Shown here piece after piece: positions 1-5,262 of a stretch of 5,262 nucleotides of DNA. The notes below the pieces were generated by a model. It ran no database searches, was not told the origin of the DNA, and saw nothing but the letters and a program-made list of their open reading frames with translations. The DNA comes from Leucobacter sp. (GTDB lineage Bacteria; Actinomycetota; Actinomycetes; Actinomycetales; Microbacteriaceae): contig JAAZHL010000249.1 in the NCBI GenBank assembly GCA_012510755.1, positions 1-5,262 on the forward strand. Direction: 5' to 3'. Position 1 is the first letter of the stretch. Each line of letters starts with the position of its first letter. The translations under genes and the position numbers were made by a program.

Positions 1-2363
1 ACCCCAGAGCGGCCAAACAAATGAAGCGCGTGATGGCCGGGAGCGTCGAGGCTTGAGCAGAGTTCGCCGCCCTTGTCCTGGGCGGTGCGTCGCACCCGTT
101 CCGGAACATTCGGCAGCGCCAGCACTTGCGCGCAGACCTCCGACGCGAGTAGCGGGAGCCCGAGTTTCTGGAACGAGGATGCGACCCGCAGTAAAGCGAC
201 CGGGTCGTCTTCGAGTAGAGCTGCTGCGTGCCGGGTGCGGGTGCGATTCAGCGCCCCGTCCAGGTGTGAGGCGATCCCAACCAGAAGTTCTGCTGGTTCC
301 CTCAGTGCAAAACGGACGCCAACGTGAAGCAGCTCGGCGGCGAATCCGTACAGTTCGCTTTCGATGAACTTTTGCGCCTGCATGAGTAGCTGTGTGGGCG
401 CGTCGGCGGTCTTTACGAGAAGCCTGGCAGCGGCAAGATTCGCCTGGATTGCACCGGCGATGCTTGCGCTGCTGGAGAGCGGAATACGGGCTTGCGCATC
501 GAGCAGGCTGCTAGCCCCTGGGCGGTCACCGAGCAGCGCGGAAAGGTGCGCACGGAGCGCGTTCAATGCTGCTGCGAAGCCGGAGGGGTCCCGGAGCTTC
601 CCGGCTGCGGCAGCGTGATCGGCGATACTGCGGGCGCGGGCGAGGCTGCCGGTGTGGAGGAACCAGGTGGCTCGGGCAAGGTCGAAAGCGAGGTTCTCCG
701 TTGGCGGTGTGGCCGGTGTGACCGGAGGATCCAGAGCCCTCACGATGGCAGGCATGTGTGCCGGGCCGGTGGAGGAGATCGCACAGACGAAGATCGTGGC
801 GTTGAGTTCCTCGTTGAGCCAAGTGCCGAGTTGCTTGTGCAACACGGTTTCTGTTTTGAGGCGCAGTGCGCGCCGATACCCGCGTTTGGGTTGCCCTATC
901 GCTGCAAGCGCCAGACACGAAGCCACGGTGACCCTGGCACGGTCCTCACGGTCGACATGCGCCAGTCGCTGCTTCGTGCGATCATCCCCGTAGTCGTGCA
1001 AAAAAACGATGGGTTCGCCACCGTAAGCGAGGTGCAGGAGTCGTTGCGCGGTGAGGAACCCACGAGAACGTTCAACCCCTGCCCCTTCCTCATCCCCAGC
1101 CTCTGTCTCTTGGAGCGCGTCGTCGAGCAGGTTGATAGCCAGCGCACGGTCGCCCTGCCCGTAGTGGGCGAGATCCGCGCGGGCAGCAACAATCGTCTTC
1201 CGCAACTCGCGTGCCGCAGCGCTCTCCGGTAGCCTGCTGACGCTGTTCGCGGCCTGGATGAGCGCGGCGTCTGCTTCACGGACGCTACCCCTGAAACGCC
1301 ACGCGTGCGCCAGCTCCAGCAGCAGATGCGGGCGAGCATGCGCGGGCGCGCTGGGAAGGGTGAATTCGACCAGGTCGATGCTGGTCTTCCAATCATGCTG
1401 CTGCCGCAATGTTGCCAACACAGAGCCGACTTGTTGTGCAGAGACCGGATGCTGATGCTCCAGTGCCCACCGCACGGCCGCAGGCGTAGGCGCATCATGA
1501 TGGAGCGCCGCCCGGTACCGGTCAGCAGCCTCGACCGCGGGCGTGAGCGAGCGGATCGCCTCGGCAAGCAGTGGGCCGCGCACAGGGACGTAGCCTCCAT
1601 GCGGCCGGTGAATGAGCCCGAGTGCGTCAAGCGCGTCGACGGCCGGTGCCGGGAGCCGATGTTCGGGCGCAGCTTCCTCGAACGCGAGCCGACGCAGCAC
1701 AGTGGTGCTCTCCGGGTCAAGGTCCAACATCCAGTACGTGACATGCGTGGCGATCACCTCCCCGGTGAGGGGCGTCGCGAGCCGCCAGGTGGCCCCGGTA
1801 TGCACCAGACCCCCGGTGCGTATGAGTTCACGCAGCACCACCGTTAATACGCCTGGTATGAATCCGGCAGCACGGCCGAGGTCGGCCGCGGCGACCAGAT
1901 CCGTCTCATCGCCAAGGCACGCCGCGAGGAAGCGTGGCAGCTCGGTCGGAGACAACGGCGGCACCTCGAAGACCTCGAAGTGCTGGCTCTCGCAGAACCA
2001 GTCAGGTAGCTCGGCGAGTGATCCGACACACAACACATGTGTCTGCGCAAGTTGGTCCGGGCGCAGATCATGCAGCGTCGCGGCCTCACTGACGAGGAGC
2101 ACGTCAGCGCCGGCAGAAACGCACGCCGCAACCTGGGACACGGCTCGTGCTCCACCTGCATCTACATTTCTGGCACGTGAGCCGAGTCGTTCGGGGAGCC
2201 GATGTGTCAGGATCGTTCCCACCCCGTTGCCGGGGTCGCCGGTGAGCAGGATTCGCCGCCGCGGGGCTGTCTCGGCAGAATCGAGGCTGGCCAAGATCCA
2301 GTCTTCGATCTCGCGCTCAGCATAGCGGCGCCCCGAATCGGAAACGTCAGAACCAGGCAGCAT
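1..2363 (-). CDS. Large LuxR/LAL-like STAND-type transcriptional regulator, 3' end missing
   Basis: This frame is open without a stop from the ATG at 2363 down to the left edge, giving 787 codons so far. The start is well fixed: an in-frame TGA lies at 2372-2370 and AGGATGAGG sits 4 bases upstream of the ATG. Residues about 35-175 resemble a STAND/AAA NTPase core: a beta strand RRRILLTG leads into GDPGNGVGT (42-50) at the Walker A position, VLLVSE (88-93) at the Walker B position, and VPPLSPTEL (134-142) resembles the L-PL-x-E segment common in LAL regulators. Residues about 180-290 fit a winged-helix-like linker. From about 290 onward the protein is Ala/Leu-rich paired helices of TPR-like character, for example 668-745. 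This order is typical of MalT/LAL-class LuxR regulators, which end in a LuxR helix-turn-helix. That end would lie beyond the left edge and is not seen, so DNA binding is inferred. The Walker lysine and aspartate are absent. The existence of the gene is near certain; the family call is moderately secure. Confidence 0.8.
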   Translation of the reverse strand, partial: MLPGSDVSDSGRRYAEREIEDWILASLDSAETAPRRRILLTGDPGNGVGTILTHRLPERLGSRARNVDAGGARAVSQVAACVSAGADVLLVSEAATLHDLRPDQLAQTHVLCVGSLAELPDWFCESQHFEVFEVPPLSPTELPRFLAACLGDETDLVAAADLGRAAGFIPGVLTVVLRELIRTGGLVHTGATWRLATPLTGEVIATHVTYWMLDLDPESTTVLRRLAFEEAAPEHRLPAPAVDALDALGLIHRPHGGYVPVRGPLLAEAIRSLTPAVEAADRYRAALHHDAPTPAAVRWALEHQHPVSAQQVGSVLATLRQQHDWKTSIDLVEFTLPSAPAHARPHLLLELAHAWRFRGSVREADAALIQAANSVSRLPESAAARELRKTIVAARADLAHYGQGDRALAINLLDDALQETEAGDEEGAGVERSRGFLTAQRLLHLAYGGEPIVFLHDYGDDRTKQRLAHVDREDRARVTVASCLALAAIGQPKRGYRRALRLKTETVLHKQLGTWLNEELNATIFVCAISSTGPAHMPAIVRALDPPVTPATPPTENLAFDLARATWFLHTGSLARARSIADHAAAAGKLRDPSGFAAALNALRAHLSALLGDRPGASSLLDAQARIPLSSSASIAGAIQANLAAARLLVKTADAPTQLLMQAQKFIESELYGFAAELLHVGVRFALREPAELLVGIASHLDGALNRTRTRHAAALLEDDPVALLRVASSFQKLGLPLLASEVCAQVLALPNVPERVRRTAQDKGGELCSSLDAPGHHALHLFGRSG

Positions 2364-2367
2364 GACA

Positions 2368-2376
2368 CCTCATCCT
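2368..2376 (-). promoter_or_regulatory. Ribosome binding site of the LuxR-like regulator
   Basis: AGGATGAGG reads towards the ATG at 2363 with a 4-base spacer, slightly short but strong. The TGA inside it is the in-frame stop that rules out any earlier start. Confidence 0.65.
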
Positions 2377-2418
2377 ACCGAGCACGAACACAGCCCACAC
2401 CGGGCCGACGTACCTCAC

Positions 2419-2477
2419 CTAAAATGCCCGCGAAACAATCCCGGTGACTCAACTAAATATGCCCGCGAAACGGAATC
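2419..2477. repeat. Pair of direct repeats upstream of the regulator gene, possible operator
   Basis: ATGCCCGCGAAAC occurs exactly at 2424-2436 and again at 2459-2471, offset 35 bases. Similarity continues on both sides if 1-2 base gaps are allowed: CTAAA precedes each copy (one extra T in the second) and AATC follows each (extra GG in the second), giving extents 2419-2440 and 2453-2477. The copies lie 56-114 bases upstream of the regulator start at 2363. On the minus strand each ends in an AT-rich stretch (TATTTAG or TTTTAG) that could serve as a -10-like element, but no good -35 sequence is present. A binding site pair for a regulator, perhaps autoregulatory, is plausible; a duplicated promoter is the alternative. 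The repeat is directly visible; its function is inferred. Confidence 0.6.
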
Positions 2478-2526
2478 ATCTATTTCATGAGAAGCGGGCC
2501 ATCAATGCGCACCAGGCACGAGATCA

Positions 2527-2536
2527 CCAATATTGG
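2527..2536. repeat. Perfect 10-base palindrome CCAATATTGG
   Basis: CCAATATTGG is its own reverse complement. It lies 28 bases downstream of the DUF1254/DUF1214 stop codon in AT-richer intergenic DNA. It could be part of a 3' end structure or a protein binding site, but palindromes of this length also arise by chance. Confidence 0.35.
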
Positions 2537-2548
2537 GACTTCTAGAGG

Positions 2549-2563
2549 TTTATGCCCCATAAA
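2549..2563 (-). terminator. Small stem-loop directly after the DUF1254/DUF1214 stop codon, weak terminator candidate
   Basis: TTTATG (2549-2554) and CATAAA (2558-2563) form a perfect 6-bp stem with a 3-base loop, one base after the TAA at 2567-2565. The stem is mostly A-T pairs and no T run follows it on the minus strand, so it does not meet the usual picture of an intrinsic terminator. It may be a 3' end hairpin or chance. No stronger terminator is visible between 2364 and 2564. Confidence 0.25.
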
Positions 2564-2564
2564 G

Positions 2565-3896
2565 TTATTTGAGCGAAGACGCTTTGCGCACAGCGGGGAG
2601 TCGGTAACTCCCGTCCAGCAGAGGCTGCTGCGGCATGTAGGCGCGGACATTCAGATAGAAGCGGCCAGGAGGCGCTGGTAGCCAGTTTGATTCCGTATCG
2701 ACCCCTGGGCTCACATGCTGGATGGCAATCGTCAGCGATCCGTCAGCGTTGTAGCGCAGGCCGGGGGTGCGGTCTCCGAGAGAATACCGGTCGATCGGGT
2801 TGTCGATCATCAGTCGTGTGACGGAGTCGTAGAGCGTTATTGACCAGAATGCCTCCACAGGAGGTAACTGACCGGCCGGGAAATGCAATACATAGTTCTC
2901 GTCACCAGTGAGCGGATCACCATCAGCATCCGTCTCGGCGATCGGGTAGAGTGCTTCCTCCGGCGAGTTGGTGTAGATGAACTTCCATGCCACAGCTGAA
3001 CGGAAGAGGTAGTCGTCTCCGTATCTGCCCATTGGCGGAATCTGTTGCCAGCCCTCCACGACCGTCCCCAGTGCGTTTCCTCGTTCCTCGATGGCGCGGT
3101 GGGCCGCCGCGGCGCCATCTTGAAGCGCGAGTTGCACCTCGGGGCTGAAAGAATTCAGGTCAAAGCTTTCATAGGGTCCCACATTGATTCGTGCGAGCCG
3201 GTGAAGTAGCGGCGTTTCAAAGAGCGGGATGCTGTGGAAGGGCACCAGGAAGTTGAGAATGCCAAATAGCTGCGTGGATCCGTACACAGCGGGCGAGTAG
3301 GGAGGAAAGTCCACCGCGATTGCGGGCGGTGGCGGCTCGTGGTTCAGGTAACTGCTGAGCGTCTGCACCTTCAGTTGTTCCTGGATCGCAATAACCCCAT
3401 CCAAATCGGCGGGGCCGTCGATAGCCGTGCGGGTGGCGAGTGCGACAAAGTCGCTGGGCGCAAAGATGATCTGAGCATCGTTTACTTCAGGCAGGGCGCC
3501 TGTGTAGTGCGGGCCGACGAGGAGGAAGTCTCCTCCGTCTCGACCGGTGGCACGGGTGCCAATGTAGGCGAAATTGTCAGTGCTCATATCGACGAGCTGA
3601 ATGACGAAGTACCGGTCGCCGGTTCGGGGCACTGAAATCACAATCGGCTCGGCGCGGAGATCTGCGAATGTTGTGGAGTAGAGCGTATCGTTGTTCGCGT
3701 TCACCACTGTGTCGTAGCTGGAGTCAAACAATTGCCGCCCATGAAGGTAGTGATTGAAACCTGAATACTGGGGAGAGTCAGCCCAGACACACATGCCGAA
3801 GATCGCTCGGTAGTTCTCAACAATCGCGAAGCCGAAGGTATATGCCTCGAAAGCCAACGCCTGAGCTTCTTCGGGAGTGATTTGCTTGTCCACCAT
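2565..3896 (-). CDS. DUF1254/DUF1214 domain-containing protein
   Basis: A complete 443-residue protein with the two halves that define this family. The N-terminal DUF1254 part shows NANNDTLYS (66-74), then YFVIQLVDMSTDNFAYIG (96-113) and a TGRDGGDFLLVGP segment. The C-terminal DUF1214 part, about 335-435, shows FPAGQLPP (339-346), AFWSITLYD (349-357), NPIDRYSLGDRTPGL from 366, SPG at 396-398, ESNWLPAP (402-409) and a final LDGSYRLP. The length is normal and nothing is truncated. The ATG at 3896 is the only likely start: GGAAGG lies 7 bases upstream and an in-frame TGA occurs at 3944-3942 with no ATG, GTG or TTG between. The N-terminus is charged and polar (MVDKQITPEEA) with no signal peptide or membrane segment, so the protein is probably cytoplasmic, whereas many family members appear exported. 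The biochemical role is not established. It is divergent from the DUF2252 gene, and the regulator gene follows it on the same strand after 201 bases. The family call is secure; its function is open. Confidence 0.95.
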   Translation of the reverse strand: MVDKQITPEEAQALAFEAYTFGFAIVENYRAIFGMCVWADSPQYSGFNHYLHGRQLFDSSYDTVVNANNDTLYSTTFADLRAEPIVISVPRTGDRYFVIQLVDMSTDNFAYIGTRATGRDGGDFLLVGPHYTGALPEVNDAQIIFAPSDFVALATRTAIDGPADLDGVIAIQEQLKVQTLSSYLNHEPPPPAIAVDFPPYSPAVYGSTQLFGILNFLVPFHSIPLFETPLLHRLARINVGPYESFDLNSFSPEVQLALQDGAAAAHRAIEERGNALGTVVEGWQQIPPMGRYGDDYLFRSAVAWKFIYTNSPEEALYPIAETDADGDPLTGDENYVLHFPAGQLPPVEAFWSITLYDSVTRLMIDNPIDRYSLGDRTPGLRYNADGSLTIAIQHVSPGVDTESNWLPAPPGRFYLNVRAYMPQQPLLDGSYRLPAVRKASSLK

Positions 3897-3903
3897 GGTT
3901 TCG

Positions 3904-3909
3904 CCTTCC
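3904..3909 (-). promoter_or_regulatory. Ribosome binding site of the DUF1254/DUF1214 gene
   Basis: GGAAGG on the minus strand lies 7 bases before the ATG at 3896, which supports that start and the lack of a leader peptide. Confidence 0.65.
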
Positions 3910-3921
3910 GCTCGTCGTTCA

Positions 3922-3927
3922 ATTATG
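3922..3927 (-). promoter_or_regulatory. Candidate -10 element for the DUF1254/DUF1214 gene
   Basis: CATAAT on the minus strand matches 5 of 6 bases of the sigma-70 -10 consensus and would place transcription start about 15-20 bases before the ATG, just ahead of the ribosome binding site. The hexamer 17 bases upstream, CGCATC, is a poor -35, so the call rests on the -10 alone. Confidence 0.3.
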
Positions 3928-3970
3928 GGTGATCGTGGGTCTCAGATGCGACTGATCGAGCACTTCGCGT

Positions 3971-3992
3971 GCCGGCTCCTACATGGAGCGGC
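3971..3992. repeat. Imperfect inverted repeat in the divergent intergenic region, possible operator
   Basis: GCTCC (3975-3979) and GGAGC (3985-3989) are separated by TACAT. The stem continues with GCC (3971-3973) against GGC (3990-3992) after skipping one G at 3974, for 8 pairs in total. It lies about 75 bases from the DUF1254/DUF1214 start and 77 from the DUF2252 start, roughly midway between the two divergent genes and directly next to TACTAT at 3994-3999. A regulator site serving either gene is plausible; the sequence alone cannot show it. Confidence 0.35.
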
Positions 3993-3993
3993 G

Positions 3994-3999
3994 TACTAT
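3994..3999 (+). promoter_or_regulatory. Weak candidate -10 element for the DUF2252 gene
   Basis: TACTAT keeps the conserved first two and last two bases of the -10 consensus (TAnnAT) and lies upstream of the DUF2252 start. No recognisable -35 lies at the usual distance. TTGACG at 4032-4037 has no matching -10 downstream and was not used. Confidence 0.2.
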
Positions 4000-4049
4000 G
4001 CTACGAAGCGTGAGCCCGCGGTTGTCGAGGGTTGACGGATGCCCGGGTC

Positions 4050-4058
4050 GGAAGGAAG
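4050..4058 (+). promoter_or_regulatory. Ribosome binding site of the DUF2252 gene
   Basis: GGAAGGAAG ends 10 bases before the ATG at 4069 and supports that start. A competing in-frame ATG at 4039 has GAGGG at 4027-4031 with a 7-base spacer. It would add ten residues rich in Gly and Ser, so the start remains open between these two. An in-frame TGA at 4033-4035 excludes anything earlier. Confidence 0.5.
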
Positions 4059-4068
4059 CGGTTCAACG

Positions 4069-5262
4069 ATGAACGAGCCTGACCCTGTAGCCCTGCCCGA
4101 GAACCGCGATGAGCGAAAGGCCAGCGGTAAGAGAACACGTCGCGAACTGCCTCATCGTAAACTCGCTGAGCTCTCTGGTGCAGTGCGTGACCCGATGGCG
4201 ATCCTCGTAGAACAAAACGCGACACGACTCCAAGAACTCGTGCCGCTGCGCACCGAACGAATGAGCCAAAGCCCATTCGCCTTCTACCGCGGCACCGCAG
4301 CCATCATGGCCGCAGACCTCGCCAACGAACCAACGACCGGCATCCTCGTACCCTCATGCGGAGACGCGCACGTAGCGAATTTCGGTTTCTACGCCTCTCC
4401 GCAGCGCACCCTCGTCTTCGACCTCAACGACTTCGATGAAGCGGCTTGGGCGCCATGGGAATGGGATCTCAAACGCTTGATCGCGAGCATCGTCATTGCG
4501 GGCCAGAGCACCAAACGAGACGAAGGCATCGTCAGAGAAGCCGTCATCACCGCTGTAGGGGCCTACGCTCTTGCCATGCGAACCGCGGCGGGAGCCTCAC
4601 CGCTGCACCGCTATTACGCCCACTTCGACGCAGCAGCCGGCACCGGGAACATGCACCCAAAGTCTCGCAAGGTGCTCGACCGGGCGATCAAGCAAGCAAA
4701 GAAGCGCACGGGAGAACGTGCCTCACGAAAGCTCACCCAGTTCGACGATTCGGGTCAACTCAGGTTCGTCGCGCGACCACCGACGATGGTGCCCCTCAAC
4801 CCTCAACTGCATGCGCTGCAATTCGAGTTGATCCGCAACTACCTGAGAACAACCACCGCCGACATTAACCTCCACATGAGCCACTACGTGCCTGTCGATG
4901 CGATCCGACGGGTCGTGGGTGTAGGGAGTGTGGGCACCCGCTGTGCGCTGTCACTCTTCCAAGATGGCGACGGCAACACCCTCATTCTGCAATCGAAAGA
5001 GGCAAGTCGAAGCGTGCTCGAGCAGTATGGCGGCATCGAGCAGCCGACTGAGCTTACGGCTCTGATGAGCGAACGAGGCCAAGGTGGGCGAGTCGTAGCG
5101 ATGCAGCGAATTTTGCAGGCCGTCAGCGATCCCTTTCTCGGCTCACTGCGCCACTCAGACGACCTGGTCGGCGAATTGGAACTGTATGTCAGGCAGTTCC
5201 ACGATATGAAGGGCGGCATCGAGATCGAGAAAATCGAAGATGAGCCCTTCATCACCTACGGC
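4069..5262 (+). CDS. DUF2252 family protein, kinase-like motifs, 3' end missing
   Basis: The frame is open from the ATG at 4069 to the right edge, 398 codons, with no stop. Conserved family blocks appear in order: SPFAFYRG (68-75), GDAHVANFG (98-106), FDLNDFDEA (117-125), WEWDLKRL (130-137), VGVGSVGTR (283-291), LQSKEA (307-312), VVAMQRILQAVSDPFLG (342-358) and YVRQFHDMKG (373-382). The family is normally about 430-470 residues from memory, so a short C-terminal part lies beyond the window. GDAHVAN and NDFDEA look like the catalytic loop and metal-binding DFG-type motif of aminoglycoside-phosphotransferase-like kinases. VGVGSVGTR plus LQSKEA look like a glycine-rich loop and the ATP-binding lysine. 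A phosphotransferase role is therefore suggested but not proven, and no substrate is known to me. The N-terminal 45 residues are basic and likely flexible; no signal peptide or membrane segment is seen. The gene is divergent from the DUF1254/DUF1214 gene. An in-frame ATG at 4039 is the alternative start. Confidence 0.92.
   Translation, partial: MNEPDPVALPENRDERKASGKRTRRELPHRKLAELSGAVRDPMAILVEQNATRLQELVPLRTERMSQSPFAFYRGTAAIMAADLANEPTTGILVPSCGDAHVANFGFYASPQRTLVFDLNDFDEAAWAPWEWDLKRLIASIVIAGQSTKRDEGIVREAVITAVGAYALAMRTAAGASPLHRYYAHFDAAAGTGNMHPKSRKVLDRAIKQAKKRTGERASRKLTQFDDSGQLRFVARPPTMVPLNPQLHALQFELIRNYLRTTTADINLHMSHYVPVDAIRRVVGVGSVGTRCALSLFQDGDGNTLILQSKEASRSVLEQYGGIEQPTELTALMSERGQGGRVVAMQRILQAVSDPFLGSLRHSDDLVGELELYVRQFHDMKGGIEIEKIEDEPFITYG

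Noticed and set aside
526..1744. Two sizeable minus-strand open frames (526-918 and 896-1744) and a third at 1844-2161
   Set aside because: They lie in other frames of the same strand as the 787-codon regulator frame. Their translations are Arg/Ser/Cys-rich with no domain character, as expected for shadows in GC-rich DNA.
492..2325. Plus-strand open frames at 492-1232, 1305-1847 and 1612-2325
   Set aside because: They are antisense to the regulator, have biased Arg/Ser/Gly composition, no convincing ribosome binding sites and no recognisable family.
2419..2477. The direct repeats as a CRISPR fragment or mobile element ends
   Set aside because: Only two copies of a 13-base core exist, with a gap of 22 bases and flanks that also match. 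There is no cas or transposase gene and no target-site duplication.
2461..2499. GCCCGC at 2461-2466 paired with GCGGGC at 2494-2499 as a hairpin
   Set aside because: Only 6 pairs with a 27-base loop and no extension; this is easily chance in GC-rich DNA and overlaps the better supported direct repeat.
2487..2681. A 64-residue plus-strand open frame starting in the intergenic region
   Set aside because: Most of it is antisense to the conserved 3' end of the DUF1254/DUF1214 gene, and I see no ribosome binding site in front of its ATG.
4032..4037. TTGACG as a -35 element for the DUF2252 gene
   Set aside because: A matching -10 would fall at about 4055, where the sequence is the purine-rich ribosome binding site, and transcription would then start inside the coding region.
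4884..5255. A 123-residue minus-strand frame inside the DUF2252 gene
   Set aside because: The opposite strand encodes conserved family motifs (VGVGSVGTR, LQSKEA, VSDPFLG), and the antisense product has low-complexity Ser/Arg composition.

Overview
The window looks like chromosomal DNA of a high-GC Gram-positive bacterium. An actinobacterium of the Microbacteriaceae type is my best guess, judged by eye from the GC-rich third codon positions, the purine-rich ribosome binding sites and the gene families present. No 16S, tRNA or clade-specific marker is present, so this placement is an inference.

Layout. (1) Positions 1-2363, minus strand: one very long open frame of at least 787 codons that runs off the left edge. 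It has an N-terminal STAND/AAA-like NTPase domain with worn-down nucleotide-binding motifs, followed by about 500 residues of helical repeats. This is the architecture of a large LuxR/MalT-type (LAL) transcriptional regulator, but the DNA-binding end lies outside the window. (2) Positions 2364-2564: a 201-base, locally AT-richer intergenic stretch with two copies of a 13-base direct repeat and two short palindromes. (3) Positions 2565-3896, minus strand: a complete 443-residue DUF1254/DUF1214 protein of unknown biochemical role. (4) Positions 3897-4068: a 172-base divergent intergenic region with an 8-bp imperfect inverted repeat and weak promoter-like hexamers. (5) Positions 4069-5262, plus strand: the first 398 codons of a DUF2252 protein, open at the right edge.

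How the genes relate. The DUF1254/DUF1214 gene and the regulator lie on the same strand, but 201 bases and a pair of repeats separate them, so the regulator probably has its own control region. The DUF1254/DUF1214 and DUF2252 genes are divergent and share one short control region. I see no shared pathway beyond this arrangement. I found no mobile element, CRISPR array, RNA gene or attachment site. The most notable points are the regulator's missing Walker lysine and aspartate, the direct-repeat pair upstream of it, and the order of kinase-like motifs in the DUF2252 protein, which looks circularly permuted.
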